Positions 23,513 to 33,163 are shown, numbered from the stretch's first letter. The stretch: DNA of 64,000 bases from CAWCCP01 sp963701245 (GCA_963701245.1 OY969576.1:1116001-1180000), one strand, 5' to 3'. Numbers and translations: made by a program. The notes: generated by a model not told the origin, from the sequence alone.

Positions 23513-24289
23513 GAGAAACTTTTTAGAGCGGATTCTCTTTTGACATGAATTTACGGACACTGTCAACCGTGTCCAGGAATTGATTGGGGAAAATAATAGT
23601 GCTGTTTTTTCGCTTGCGATATCAGTTAGAACCTGCAAGTTTCGTAACTGCAAGGCAATTGGGTGGGCCGAGATAATATCGGCCGCTTCGCCAAGTTTTG
23701 CAGCACTTAGTTGCTCGCCTTCGGCAGCAATCACCTTTGCGCGTTTTTCTCGTTCCGCTTCCGCTTGTTTGGCCATTGCTCGCTGTAAACTTTCCGGTAA
23801 TTGAATATCCTTTACTTCAACAGTACTCACGTAAATACCCCATTTCGCAGTAGATGTTTCCAAAATATCTTTGATTTTATTGTTTATATTTACTGTCTCA
23901 CTTAGGACTTCATCAAGATTACTTTGGCCTACGACGTTACGGACGGTAGTTTGTGCAATCTGGTAGATTGCCGATACTACATTTTCAATTTCAACGATAG
24001 ATTTGGTCGGATCATCGATCTGATAGTAGGCGACCGCCGCCACATCAATTGAAACATTATCTCTGGTAATAATCTTTTGCGACTCAATTGGAAGTGTAAC
24101 TATTCGCAAACTCACTTTTCTCAGTTGGTCAATAATCGGTATGATGAGTCTAAGGCCGGGTTGCTTAATTTGGGGCCTGACTTTACCAAGGCGAAAAACC
24201 ACACCACGCTCATACTGAGTAATAACTCGTGCCCCGGTTAACGCCATTATTACCAATACTATTACAATGACAATAAGAACTCCGAGCAT
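23408..24289 (-). CDS. Slipin/stomatin-like SPFH protein with 3' frame break
   Basis: It starts with one membrane helix, then a band-7 domain (Y-E-R-G-V-V-F-R-L-G-K, T-L-P-I-E-S-Q-K-I-I-T-R-D-N-V-S) and the coiled region with A-E-A-E-R-E-K-R-A-K-V-I-A-A-E-G-E. This is the slipin branch, which scaffolds membrane microdomains. After S-E-K, within a GAAAAAAC run near 23610, the literal frame turns into S-W-T-R-L-T-V-S and overlaps the 21440 gene. The other frame gives the normal slipin tail T-I-I-F-P-N-Q-F-L-D and stops at 23523. The functional gene is therefore probably 23523-24289 with a 1-base indel. Confidence 0.85.
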   Translation of the reverse strand: MLGVLIVIVIVLVIMALTGARVITQYERGVVFRLGKVRPQIKQPGLRLIIPIIDQLRKVSLRIVTLPIESQKIITRDNVSIDVAAVAYYQIDDPTKSIVEIENVVSAIYQIAQTTVRNVVGQSNLDEVLSETVNINNKIKDILETSTAKWGIYVSTVEVKDIQLPESLQRAMAKQAEAEREKRAKVIAAEGEQLSAAKLGEAADIISAHPIALQLRNLQVLTDIASEKTALLFSPINSWTRLTVSVNSCQKRIRSKKFLLSSNFSFNQLLLKGCEARSNSRFKLICPYITDDV

Positions 24290-24474
24290 GACATTATCTC
24301 CTCAAATAACGATCATCATTGTATTCTCGAGACTCATACTTTGTCAAAAAATGTGCGAAGCAAAAAACTAAAACACGATACTACTTAATAACATACATGT
24401 CAAAAAGCACACAAACATTGCATCTCTTTGATCAGATTTGTCATGCCAATCATGCTACGTGGTACATTGATAGC

Positions 24475-24861
24475 TTATTCAGGTGTAGCTACAGGCGGGA
24501 ATTGCATTTGAGCTTCGTCCAATTGATCACGGCTAAGATGAGCCAAAAACGACTCCGGATTCCGCCGGAATTCCTCAATAGCAGCTTCAATAACCAATCC
24601 AGCTCCTCCTCCTACATAGTGACAAATTTCACCATCCCCAGCACCAGTGTCAGAGGCTCTTGCATCGGTTCTTATAAACGCCTGAGCCACACCTTCTAAG
24701 GTGGCAGCAACCTGCACAGTGTCAGTAATAGCGCGGTAGTCTGGGTCTCCCCAAGTGGCCATTACGCTACCAAAAGCGTTCACAACCAGCGCGGCTGCTT
24801 GAATTTCGCCTATTTCATTTAAACATAGGGGCGTTTCGCCATCTCTAGGAACTCTTTCCAT
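24475..24861 (-). CDS. Hypothetical soluble protein
   Basis: 128 aa from ATG 24861, chosen because TATAGT at 24869-24874 lies seven bases upstream, the spacing of other probable leaderless genes here. The frame also opens at 24897. The middle is small-residue and beta-rich (A-A-A-L-V-V-N-A-F-G-S-V), with a helical end. There is no signal peptide. I do not recognise it. Confidence 0.55.
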   Translation of the reverse strand: MERVPRDGETPLCLNEIGEIQAAALVVNAFGSVMATWGDPDYRAITDTVQVAATLEGVAQAFIRTDARASDTGAGDGEICHYVGGGAGLVIEAAIEEFRRNPESFLAHLSRDQLDEAQMQFPPVATPE

Positions 24862-24912
24862 TGATACTACTATACAACTTTTTTTGATAATATTCAATAA
24901 GTACGAAAATAA

Positions 24913-25179
24913 AAACCTCGGTTACGAGACGATTCTCATCCAGTAGCCAGTCAGCACCCACATGCAATAGACAAACTAGCCTTTAATACAACCAGGGATG
25001 AGCAGGCCGTGCTCCATTGCAGTATATCTATCGATCTAGATGATAATGCAGATACAATCAATTACCGCAAAGCGTCAGATATTGCCTTTGCAATAAGAAT
25101 GAACCGTGCAATTGAGTATACCTATCTAAAATCTAATGTACACGATAAATCATTGGTTCTTTTACAACTTGATGCATGA
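24913..25179 (+). pseudogene. Possible ORF remnant without a clear start
   Basis: The frame is open from 24913 to TGA 25177 and reads protein-like (L-A-F-N-T-T-R-D-E-Q-A-V-L-H-C-S-I-S-I, A-F-A-I-R-M-N-R-A-I-E-Y). There is no ATG at a sensible place; GTG 25009 would give 56 aa. It may be the tail of a decayed gene. The rest of 24900-25318 shows nothing. Confidence 0.3.
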
Positions 25180-25318
25180 ATCACCGAAGTACAACTAACA
25201 TACGCTATCGATACGAGAATGGAGACTGTGGTCCGCTTAACTTAACTCGAACGCACAAGAGACACCAGGATCGCGTAAGGAAACAATATGATTGAGTAGT
25301 TTCTCTTTAATATTCTCT

Positions 25319-25395
<77 letters not shown>

Positions 25396-25493
25396 GACAT
25401 GTATAGAATACCCTGCCTCAGAATGCTATTCGTATGGCATCTGATGAACTGCTTCTGAACAGATGAATTTTAACAAACCAAAGCGAATTTGAA

Positions 25494-25560
25494 AAGCCGC
25501 TCACAAGGTAGCGGCTTGATCGTGCGTGCCCACCCGGCGGCGGGTGTTATTTGTTTTTGT
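25494..25560 (-). terminator. Paired hairpin terminators (bidirectional)
   Basis: AAGCCGCT/AGCGGCTT (25494-25517) is followed on the minus strand by TTTTC. CACCCG/CGGGTG (25531-25546) is followed on the plus strand by a T-rich run. The first probably ended the transcript of the 27132 gene before the IS at 25649-27109 was inserted between them. Confidence 0.5.
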
Positions 25561-25633
25561 TTGAATGTTTATTTCACGCGCCGCAGTTACGCACGAATTA
25601 CTTTAAGCATAACTGATTTACTTGATATGTCAA

Positions 25634-25648
25634 TTGGCATATCACTTG
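25634..25648 (+). repeat. 15-bp target site duplication, left copy
   Basis: TTGGCATATCACTTG directly precedes the left end of the IS. The identical 15 bases follow its right end at 27110-27124. In both places one more A precedes them. Confidence 0.8.
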
Positions 25649-27109
25649 TGTTAGCCCAAATTTAAAATCGGAGTACCTTCTTGAGGTAGTTATCGAGAAC
25701 ACAAAATCAAAATCGGAGTGGAGTTAAGACAAATTTAAAATTGGAGTTGGTATCTGTATCCTTAGCTTGTAATAAGGAGGGGATATGAGCCAGGTTCACA
25801 AGACATTTAGCGACGATGAGGTAAAACAATTACTAAAGTGGTATGAGGACGGCATAAAGACAAAAGCTGAGGTTCAGCAGTCACTGGGGATTAAAGACAG
25901 TCAGTTTTACCTGCTGCTGGCTAGATTCAGAGACAAGCCAAAAAAGTTTAGTGTAGCCTACCATAGGATACGGGCAACCCGTAGCCTACCGTCAGTAGTA
26001 GTCAAACAGATTCGTAAGGAACTAGAGATCGAACACGGCCTCATTAAAAGTTCAGCTAATCCGGTAATGTTCTTTAACTACGCATATATCCGAGATAACG
26101 TAGAAGCCAGTACCGGACATAAACTATCAGCCCAAACGGTCGTTAACTATGCCAAGAGATGGAACTACTACATTGAGAAGCCTAAACGTAAGGCTCACAC
26201 CAGAGAAGTTCTAACTGATTCGGTTGGCATGCTGCTTCAGCATGATGCCTCTTCCCATCAATGGTCGCCGTATGTCTTCCGTGGTGACGGCAAACCCCAG
26301 AAATGGTCACTCATTACAACCATTGACGATCATAGCCGCAAACTGCTTTATGCCGAGATGTTTGAGCGTGAATCAGCTTGGGCGCACATCCTAGCTCTGG
26401 AGTCGGTAGTCTTAAGTTACGGTATTGGTATCCAGTACTACTCAGATAACCACGCTATCTTCAGATATGTAGTTAACAGGGACAAAGGTCCAAGTGCTGC
26501 TAACTACCAGCATATACTTGGCACTGACGACATAGCCCCACAGTGGAAACAATCGGTTGAAGCAGCCGGCATGAAAGTAACCTATGCCTTGAGCCCGGAA
26601 GCTAAAGGTAAAATTGAAAGACCCTACCACTGGCTGCAAGACAGGATTGTCAGAAGAGCAGCCAGGGATCATGTTAAAACCATTGATGGTATCCGTTTAA
26701 TCCTGTCTCAGGAGGTAGACCGCTACAACAACCGGCAAGTTCATTCAACAACTGGCGAGATACCGGCTAAGCGATTTGAGAGAGCCATCCAGGAAGACAG
26801 AAGCTGTTTTAGGCCGCTTGATGTTATTCAAGCTAGACCACCGGTTACCTCAACCAAGGATATCTTTTGCTTAAGGTCAGAACGTAAAGTCAACGGCTAT
26901 GGCAAAATCTCTTTTGACGGACTTAGCTTAAGCGTCCCCGGGCATCTGCCTGATGGCACGGCTGTTAGCCTGCATATTATTCCAGATACTCAGTTTACAG
27001 AGATCCGTTTCCTTAGACAGAACCAAGTACTTGGCTACCAGCAGATACCAACACCAAAATCACTCCGGTTTTAATTTTGGGATGCTACGTTTTTAAATTT
27101 GGGTTAACA
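25649..27109 (+). mobile_element. Insertion sequence with 15-bp target duplication (ISNCY/IS1202-like)
   Basis: 1461 bp. The ends are TGTTAGCCCAAATTTAAAA and, on the other strand, TGTTAACCCAAATTTAAAA. Near the left end the motif AAATTTAAAATCGGAGT recurs three times with variation (25659, ~25703, ~25733) and a related motif lies near the right end, so these are likely transposase-binding sites. A long target duplication is typical of the IS1202-like group. It inserted between the terminator at 25494 and the gene at 27132. Confidence 0.8.
25785..27074 (+). CDS. DDE transposase (ISNCY/IS1202-like, rve core)
   Basis: 429 aa. An N-terminal HTH (E-V-Q-Q-S-L-G-I-K-D-S-Q-F-Y) is followed by an rve core: Asp in L-L-Q-H-D-A-S-S-H, Asp in Y-Y-S-D-N-H-A-I-F, and Glu in E-A-K-G-K-I-E-R-P-Y. 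A C-terminal beta domain (I-S-F-D-G-L-S-L-S-V-P) resembles that of IS21/IS481-type proteins. AAGGAGG precedes the ATG. The protein is full length and the element has both ends, so it may be active. Confidence 0.88.
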   Translation: MSQVHKTFSDDEVKQLLKWYEDGIKTKAEVQQSLGIKDSQFYLLLARFRDKPKKFSVAYHRIRATRSLPSVVVKQIRKELEIEHGLIKSSANPVMFFNYAYIRDNVEASTGHKLSAQTVVNYAKRWNYYIEKPKRKAHTREVLTDSVGMLLQHDASSHQWSPYVFRGDGKPQKWSLITTIDDHSRKLLYAEMFERESAWAHILALESVVLSYGIGIQYYSDNHAIFRYVVNRDKGPSAANYQHILGTDDIAPQWKQSVEAAGMKVTYALSPEAKGKIERPYHWLQDRIVRRAARDHVKTIDGIRLILSQEVDRYNNRQVHSTTGEIPAKRFERAIQEDRSCFRPLDVIQARPPVTSTKDIFCLRSERKVNGYGKISFDGLSLSVPGHLPDGTAVSLHIIPDTQFTEIRFLRQNQVLGYQQIPTPKSLRF

Positions 27110-27124
27110 TTGGCATATCACTTG
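27110..27124 (+). repeat. 15-bp target site duplication, right copy
   Basis: Identical to 25634-25648. Confidence 0.8.
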
Positions 27125-27131
27125 CCTATAA

Positions 27132-28055
27132 TCAGGTTGAGGAGTTGAGTGCGGCAACCGATTTATGCGTCGCTGCTTGTTGATCGATCATATTTTGTAC
27201 TGGCGCAAAATCTTCCCAAGTAAGTTTCGTCTCGGGTTCGCCGGGTATCGAGGCATTATTGTAATCGCCATAGTTAATATCGGTAAAATTGCCAGCTTTT
27301 TCCAAATCAATTTGGACAAACTCATGTGAATCAGCAGAAACATAAAAAATGGCTTTTGCCCCTTGCCATTTGGAGAGTGCGTTAATTGCATCTTGAACAT
27401 CGCTAGGACTAAAACCCTCGTCTACGGCAATGCTTTGATCTAGGATTTTAAGATAAGCAACATTAAGTGAAATTGGATACGCGAGTACTTTAGTACCATC
27501 AAGTGTCGTACGATCGACGTTATTCGCGTCAAATGCATAAATATGCTCAGCTTTCACATAATTAACAAGTTGTGTACGGGTTGTCAACGAAAAGTTTCCA
27601 AAGGTTAACAAGCCGATTGCCAAATAACGCGGATCGGATAAATCCGTCAAAGTAGTATTGACTCCTTGCGGCAACTTACCATTGGAACGCAGTTGAACCC
27701 AGCCGTCAGTTGCTAATCCGGTAATTGCCGGGGAAATATTCGAAGGAAATTTAGTGTAGCTAAAGTAGGTATTTTTCGCCGAACCATAGGATGCTATTTC
27801 AAAATTGGATCCATACATTGAAACGGTTTCGCGGGCACTTACAACCGGATTAGACATATTGGAAAAGTCATAGGTCACTTGGCGTTTAGTAGTATTGGTA
27901 TCAATGACTTTATTTAATCCGGTGGTTGAATAACTGTTTTGTAGGGCATCCGAGAATATTGTCGCAGGGTTATTTTGCGCATCTTGCCAGTGCAGCAAAC
28001 TTACTGCTCCACCTATTACTGCGACGATCAAAACGAGACCTGTTACCGGCACCAC
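27132..28055 (-). CDS. Secreted/anchored protein, extracellular part of a split gene
   Basis: The literal frame starts inside the membrane helix (V-T-G-L-V-L-I-V-A-V-I-G-G-A-V). The same frame is open upstream and encodes the basic flank K-R-S-K-R-T-K-R-V-F-S-S-R-F-R-R, while the 28043-28474 ORF leaves that frame near 28100. One membrane protein of ~440 aa was most likely split by a 1-base break around the CCGTCTCAAAGC run. The ~270-residue outer domain is beta-rich and resembles LppX/LprAFG-type or DUF4367-like lipoprotein folds only in general pattern. Function is unknown. Confidence 0.6.
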   Translation of the reverse strand: MVPVTGLVLIVAVIGGAVSLLHWQDAQNNPATIFSDALQNSYSTTGLNKVIDTNTTKRQVTYDFSNMSNPVVSARETVSMYGSNFEIASYGSAKNTYFSYTKFPSNISPAITGLATDGWVQLRSNGKLPQGVNTTLTDLSDPRYLAIGLLTFGNFSLTTRTQLVNYVKAEHIYAFDANNVDRTTLDGTKVLAYPISLNVAYLKILDQSIAVDEGFSPSDVQDAINALSKWQGAKAIFYVSADSHEFVQIDLEKAGNFTDINYGDYNNASIPGEPETKLTWEDFAPVQNMIDQQAATHKSVAALNSST

Positions 28056-28474
28056 AAGTCGTCGAAACCTTGATGAAAATACTCTTTTCGTTCTCTTGGA
28101 TCGCTTTGAGACGGATTTGGCTGAATTTTAGTCTCGTCGTTAAACTGATTTGTGAACTCCTGTGGCTCAGGTTTAATCATTAGCTTCGGTAGCTGAGATT
28201 GCAAAAATGCCTCATCTTCAGGTGAGACTTGAACGGGAGTTGAAATATCGTTCGTTATCGGCAAAACGGGAGCAGAAACTGGTTGTGGCTCAGTTGCAGG
28301 AGTATATGAACTCATAAATGAATCACGATCCATCGACATCGTGGGATTTGAGCGACTCAGTTGATGACGGGATAAACTGCCAACAGCAACTTCTGCACGC
28401 GTCAGCGAGGTATGATCCTTGGATAATCCAGGAGCACGCTGAGTAGACTCCTCTAACGACATATTTTTTTCCAT
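28043..28474 (-). CDS. Cytoplasmic N-terminal part of the same split membrane protein
   Basis: 143 aa, disordered and Ser/Pro/Gln-rich, starting at ATG 28474. The final ~20 residues (K-E-Y-F-H-Q-G-F-D-D-L-W) are the wrong frame of the basic juxtamembrane region of the 27132 gene. Long disordered cytoplasmic tails before a single helix are common in Patescibacteria surface proteins. Confidence 0.55.
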   Translation of the reverse strand: MEKNMSLEESTQRAPGLSKDHTSLTRAEVAVGSLSRHQLSRSNPTMSMDRDSFMSSYTPATEPQPVSAPVLPITNDISTPVQVSPEDEAFLQSQLPKLMIKPEPQEFTNQFNDETKIQPNPSQSDPRERKEYFHQGFDDLWCR

Positions 28475-28642
28475 TTATGTTTGTTGATTAATTCTATTAG
28501 TATACAAACAAACAAATTGGATTCAAATCGAAAAATTAGTCTGTAGTATCTATAAAAGCTGTGACGTCAGTCACTCTAATAAGAGATACCACCTATGATT
28601 ACCCGCACCTCTACTTGAGCAATCGTCCGTAGTAATAAATAC

Positions 28643-29185
28643 TTACGCTTCTAAAAACTCTTTTAGCTTCGTAATTGCAATCGCTCGGTGGGAATATGAT
28701 CGTAAAACTTCATCACTCATTTGGGCATATGTTTTTGTTTGACCATTTGGAATAAATACGGGATTCCAACCAAATTTCGAATTACCTGTTGGTTTTTTAG
28801 CAATAGTTCCGGCTATACTGCCATCAAAAAATTGTATCGTTTGGCCATCGTACGCGGCGTAGATGATTTCAGCAGTGGCAGTTCGATCCGGTAAAGTGTC
28901 TGCGAGTTTGCATAGCCCCGAAGAACCTATCTCCTGGACAAACCATTTTATAAAAGGACCTGGTAATCTTCCTAGTCCATGAAATAGCAAACCAACATCC
29001 TCGACTATTACCGGTCTCTTAAATTGCATATAGGCAGCTTTCACCTTGGCCTTAGCAACTACTTTCAATTCTATCGACTGAATCTCCGGCAAATCGTATT
29101 TCGTAAATGGCAGCGGAAGATCTAGCCATAGCGATAAATAGCGGGCTTTTTCTTCGTTACCACTCACAAATGTAAAATCTTTCAT
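28643..29185 (-). CDS. rdgB: Non-canonical purine NTP pyrophosphatase (RdgB/HAM1)
   Basis: 180 aa. T-F-V-S-G-N-E-E-K is the family's N-terminal phosphate-binding strand, with V-E-D-V-G-L as the acidic metal site, G-L-G-R-L-P-G-P-F-I-K-W-F as the substrate loop, F-G-W-N-P-V-F-I-P, and a final S-H-R-A-I. The enzyme hydrolyses ITP, dITP and XTP to the monophosphate, cleaning the nucleotide pool. Its ATG overlaps the ligA stop (ATGA), so it is translated from the same transcript. Confidence 0.9.
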   Translation of the reverse strand: MKDFTFVSGNEEKARYLSLWLDLPLPFTKYDLPEIQSIELKVVAKAKVKAAYMQFKRPVIVEDVGLLFHGLGRLPGPFIKWFVQEIGSSGLCKLADTLPDRTATAEIIYAAYDGQTIQFFDGSIAGTIAKKPTGNSKFGWNPVFIPNGQTKTYAQMSDEVLRSYSHRAIAITKLKEFLEA

Positions 29186-31218
29186 GACAAAAGATCAATA
29201 AATTCAGTTTCGGTGAGAGTTTTCGTGCCGTACTTAGTAGCTTTTGTAAGTTTGCCCGCACCAACATTGTGTCCAACCACAAGATAATCAGTATCCTTTC
29301 CAATGCTCGACTGAAAAGTGCCCCCGGCAGCTCTGATTTTATCGGCTGCCTCTTCCCGGCCGAAGGTATCAAGCGTACCCGTAACCACGAAGCGTTGACC
29401 TTCTAGCTTATTGCTAACTTTTTTCATCGCCTCTGGTTCAACACCTAGTTTTGTAAATTTTTCTAACAATTTCTGATTTCTTATTTCAGCAAACCATTCG
29501 ACCACCGCTTCAGCAACGATTTCACCAATACCTTCTACTTCATTTAACTCATCAGTTGTCACGGACGCCAACCGGTCAATTGTCCTGAACCTATTACTTA
29601 AATCGATCGCTGTCTGAGTGCCTATATGGCGAATTCCTAAACCGTATACAAACCGACTCAATTGAGGATGTTTTTTAGTCTGGATAGCATTGACGAGTTT
29701 ATTGGCTGATACCTCTGCAAAACGATCTAGTTTGATAACTTCTGATACTTTTAAGGTATAGATATCGGCCTGATCTTTTACGAGACCGGCGTCGAGCAGC
29801 GCAATCACATTTTTCTCGCCTAAACCTTCAATGTCCAGAGCGGATTTCGACGCAAAGTGCTCAATTCTTTTCCAGGACCGTGACGGACAAGCATCATTCG
29901 GACAACGCCAAACGACATCTGTAGCTTTTAGTTTTACGAGCTTGGTATTACACTCCGGACATCGTTCCGGCATGGTGAAGATTTTTTCTGCACCAGTACG
30001 CAGTTTCACGAGCGGCTCTACTATCTCCGGAATGATATCACCGGCCTTGTGGACAATAACCGTATCACCAATACGGATATCTTTGCGCTTAATTTCATCA
30101 GCGTTATGCAAGGTTGCCATTTGAACTGTACTTCCGGCAACCACCACCGGCTCAAGAATGGCAACTGGAGTGGCCGCGCCGGTACGGCCGATTGATACAA
30201 AGATATCTTTTACTTTTGTGGTTGCCTGCTCCGCGGCATACTTGAATGCGATAGCTGCTCTCGGGGCCTTGCCCACGACGCCGAGTTGCTGAAAGCGTGT
30301 GCGATCATTCACTTTAATGACTAATCCATCGGTATTAAACGATAGTTTCTGGCGTTTGGTTTCCCACTCTTTGGCAAATGCCATAATTTCAGAAACTGAA
30401 ATCAGAATCTTGGCATTGGGGTTCGCTATAAATCCAAGACTCCGGAGACTTTTATAGGCGAATTCGTTGGTAGGTACCTCACTCGGATCATTACGCAGCA
30501 AATCATACGAACGAAAATGCAGAGGCCTGCCCGCTACCAATTCAGGATTAAGTTGGCGGATTGTACCTGCAGCGGTATTTCGGGGATTGGCAAACAACGG
30601 TTTGCTATCTTTTGCCCGCTGTTCGTTTAAGGCAGCAAAATCTTTCTTATACATGACAATCTCGCCACGTACTTCAGTTCTGCCCTGTAAAAATTGTAGC
30701 GAGGTTTTGTCCGACCGCAACCGAAGAGGTATTGACTCTATAGTTCGTATATTGGCAGTCACATCCTCACCAACAAAACCATCGCCACGGGTAACACCGC
30801 TTTCGAGCACGCCATTTTGATATACAAGCGCACAGGCCAGCCCGTCCATTTTAATATCAGCAAAGTAATCGAATTTCGTTCCTGCGGGTAGTAATTTTTT
30901 AAGTCGCTCTTGCCAAGCTTCAACTTCAGACTCATCAAAAACATCATTTAAGCTGAGCATCCGACTGCTGTGTCGGATTTGCGCAAAACCAGGTAGTGGT
31001 GCACCGGCAACTCGTTGTGATGGTGAATCTGGTGTAATCAGCTCCGGGTATTCTGATTCCAACTGCGTAAGTTCGTGTTTCAGAGAATCTGCCGCCGCTT
31101 CACTGATGATAGATTCATCAAGAACGTGATAGTGATAACGGTAATCGTTTATAAGATCCCTAAGTTTCGCAATCCGATCGGCAGTCTGCTTCTTACTCAT
31201 TACCTTCCGAGAGTTCAT
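29182..31218 (-). CDS. ligA: NAD-dependent DNA ligase
   Basis: 678 aa, the usual length. The adenylation domain has K123 in D-I-K-M-D-G-L-A as the AMP-accepting lysine. An OB-fold, a four-cysteine zinc finger (C-P-E-C ... C-P-N-D-A-C), HhH repeats (I-E-G-L-G-E-K-N and V-E-G-I-G-E) and a C-terminal BRCT domain (F-V-V-T-G-T-L) follow in the normal order. It seals nicks in replication and repair. The frame opens at 31218, but ATG 31200 (M-S-K-K-Q-T-A-D-R-I) overlaps the previous gene less and may be the true start. It is co-oriented with the upstream membrane gene and rdgB. Confidence 0.97.
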   Translation of the reverse strand: MNSRKVMSKKQTADRIAKLRDLINDYRYHYHVLDESIISEAAADSLKHELTQLESEYPELITPDSPSQRVAGAPLPGFAQIRHSSRMLSLNDVFDESEVEAWQERLKKLLPAGTKFDYFADIKMDGLACALVYQNGVLESGVTRGDGFVGEDVTANIRTIESIPLRLRSDKTSLQFLQGRTEVRGEIVMYKKDFAALNEQRAKDSKPLFANPRNTAAGTIRQLNPELVAGRPLHFRSYDLLRNDPSEVPTNEFAYKSLRSLGFIANPNAKILISVSEIMAFAKEWETKRQKLSFNTDGLVIKVNDRTRFQQLGVVGKAPRAAIAFKYAAEQATTKVKDIFVSIGRTGAATPVAILEPVVVAGSTVQMATLHNADEIKRKDIRIGDTVIVHKAGDIIPEIVEPLVKLRTGAEKIFTMPERCPECNTKLVKLKATDVVWRCPNDACPSRSWKRIEHFASKSALDIEGLGEKNVIALLDAGLVKDQADIYTLKVSEVIKLDRFAEVSANKLVNAIQTKKHPQLSRFVYGLGIRHIGTQTAIDLSNRFRTIDRLASVTTDELNEVEGIGEIVAEAVVEWFAEIRNQKLLEKFTKLGVEPEAMKKVSNKLEGQRFVVTGTLDTFGREEAADKIRAAGGTFQSSIGKDTDYLVVGHNVGAGKLTKATKYGTKTLTETEFIDLLS

Positions 31219-32209
31219 AGAATATAGTATAGCCGTAACTCAGCGCAAGTGGCACAGCGAATATTGTCAGCAAGAAGTAGACGATCGGGGTAAGCGACGT
31301 AAGCCATTCGACAGTCGGTACCATAATTGCAATGCCAAGGGCAAACAGCGCCACAATTAAAAATAGATACTTACTGAGTACCACGACCCTTTGGCGTTGT
31401 ACCAGCTGTCCGGCCTTTTTCACTGCCCGAACTGGTGTCATGCCAGGTAAAGTAACCACAAAAATAGCCAGCAGCGAAGCGCTGATCATGTATAAACTCA
31501 CCATTGAAAAGAGAAAAAAGATAATTTCCCAAATAGACTTCTGTAGTGCACCGACTGCGATACCATTGTTGACGGTTTGCAAGTAAAGCGTCGCTCCCAC
31601 GACGATCGGAATGAGTTGTAAACCAATAATGAGCATAACTACCAGAAACGGAATTAGCGGAAACATGCCTCGGTAAAATGGATCACGAATTCGTAACTTG
31701 TCTTCTTTATGGGTGTGACGGAATGCCCATATTAAGCCAAGGGCAAAGAGCACGACAAAAATAAATTGAAAGACGCCGGCAGGAGTACTATTGCCGTTAC
31801 TACTCGCATTTGGGTCATAGCTAAGTGAAAAGAACGTCGTGAAGCTTGCGCCAATACTCGTAGTGTGCCCGGACAATACTTGAGCGACATTATGTTTTAA
31901 GGTCAATATATTCGTTGCATTAGCACCTGCCTCCGCGAATACCAGATCAAAAAAACCATATATAAGGGTGATCCAAATAAAAAGTCCTTTATGGTTCCAT
32001 AATCGCGCGACTGATATTCGACTAATTTGCCAAACAGATGGTAGCTTAATAATTGGTTTTTTTGGTTCCGAAGACTTTCTCCTCGGCAAACGCTTTAATA
32101 ATTGCTGCTTCGCTGAGAGCTTCGCTGATTTTGACGTCGGTTTAGCGTCAGCCTTTTTCGATTTCGGAGATACCTTGGTCTGTTTCTTTTGCTTTGTTTT
32201 CGTCGCCAT
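31193..32209 (-). CDS. Multi-pass membrane protein, Lys-rich N-terminus
   Basis: 338 aa. The first ~60 residues are strongly basic (repeated K-K, S-K-S-A-K), then about six hydrophobic helices follow with a large loop between the first two. V-R-A-V-K-K-A-G-Q-L-V-Q-R-Q-R resembles a DUF4013/GlpM-like membrane pattern, but I do not recognise the family. TATACT at 32217-32222 lies seven bases before the ATG, so it is probably leaderless and the first gene of the unit with ligA and rdgB. Confidence 0.65.
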   Translation of the reverse strand: MATKTKQKKQTKVSPKSKKADAKPTSKSAKLSAKQQLLKRLPRRKSSEPKKPIIKLPSVWQISRISVARLWNHKGLFIWITLIYGFFDLVFAEAGANATNILTLKHNVAQVLSGHTTSIGASFTTFFSLSYDPNASSNGNSTPAGVFQFIFVVLFALGLIWAFRHTHKEDKLRIRDPFYRGMFPLIPFLVVMLIIGLQLIPIVVGATLYLQTVNNGIAVGALQKSIWEIIFFLFSMVSLYMISASLLAIFVVTLPGMTPVRAVKKAGQLVQRQRVVVLSKYLFLIVALFALGIAIMVPTVEWLTSLTPIVYFLLTIFAVPLALSYGYTIFYELSEGNE

Positions 32210-32254
32210 AGTTACTAGTATACTAAGTGACTTGGCAGTTCTGGTAAATACATT

Positions 32255-33136
32255 CTATGCATGAGTGCCCATATCACGCAAACGGGCAATACGATCTTCG
32301 ATCGGTGGATGAGTACTAAATAAATTGTTTAAACCCTTGGCCTTTAGCGGATTCGCAAAAAATAGATGGGCGGTTGAGGTATTTTGTCGTTTCAAAACGC
32401 TTCCAGAGTTCTGAATTTTAGTAAGCGCACTTATTAACCCTTCCGGATATCTGGTTGTCAGGACGCTAGTGGCATCAGCTAAATATTCACGCTGTCTCGA
32501 TATAGCCAACTCGATTAACTTAGCGATGAGTGGAGCCAATATTGCAGCAATGATTCCGAGAACCAAAAAGAGCTGATTGCCCTCTTGTTCACGATCGTTA
32601 CCACGAAACCATGTCATTCGTAAGATAATATCGGCGAGCAGTGAGATGATCACCGTGAGCGCAAAGGCGACCATGCTTACCCTGATATCATAATTCTTAA
32701 TATGACCCAGTTCGTGGGCAAACACCCCTTGTAATTCATTGTCGTCCATTATGTCGAGTAAACCGCTCGTCGTACACACAGCAGCATGTTTCGGATCACG
32801 ACCAGTTGCAAATGCATTCGGTGCCGGATCGTTGATAATAAATACTCTTGGCATTGGCAAGCCATCGGTAATGCTTAGGTTCTCAATAATTCGCCACAAT
32901 CTCGGGTTATCGGATTTTTGAATTTCAGTTGCCCCGTTTAAGGCAAGAGCCATGCTTGATCCACTAAAGTAGGTAATTACCACATAGAGTAGCGCTCCGG
33001 CTAAGCCACCATAAAAAATGGCATTATTTCCACCGATATACTTATCAAAAATCCAGATGATTAGCGCAACAAAAGCAAAAAAAATCGCCATTATATAAAA
33101 TGTTCGACGCTTATTCGCCGCTATATCGCTATACAT
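32255..33136 (-). CDS. htpX: M48 membrane metalloprotease HtpX
   Basis: 293 aa. Two N-terminal helices are followed by the zinc motif H-E-L-G-H at 141-145 and the downstream E-Y-L-A-D-A third ligand, with two more helices between. N-A-F-A-T-G is the conserved active-site strand. HtpX degrades damaged membrane proteins. It lies 27 bp after lemA, a common pairing in which LemA seems to assist the protease. Confidence 0.95.
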   Translation of the reverse strand: MYSDIAANKRRTFYIMAIFFAFVALIIWIFDKYIGGNNAIFYGGLAGALLYVVITYFSGSSMALALNGATEIQKSDNPRLWRIIENLSITDGLPMPRVFIINDPAPNAFATGRDPKHAAVCTTSGLLDIMDDNELQGVFAHELGHIKNYDIRVSMVAFALTVIISLLADIILRMTWFRGNDREQEGNQLFLVLGIIAAILAPLIAKLIELAISRQREYLADATSVLTTRYPEGLISALTKIQNSGSVLKRQNTSTAHLFFANPLKAKGLNNLFSTHPPIEDRIARLRDMGTHA

Positions 33137-33163
33137 ACGCCTCCGTTAGCTTCCTCTTTGTAA

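Noticed and set aside
29182..29185. Possible alternative genetic code (UGA as glycine) as in some Patescibacteria
   Set aside because: ligA ends at TGA exactly where its family ends, and other core genes also end normally at TGA.
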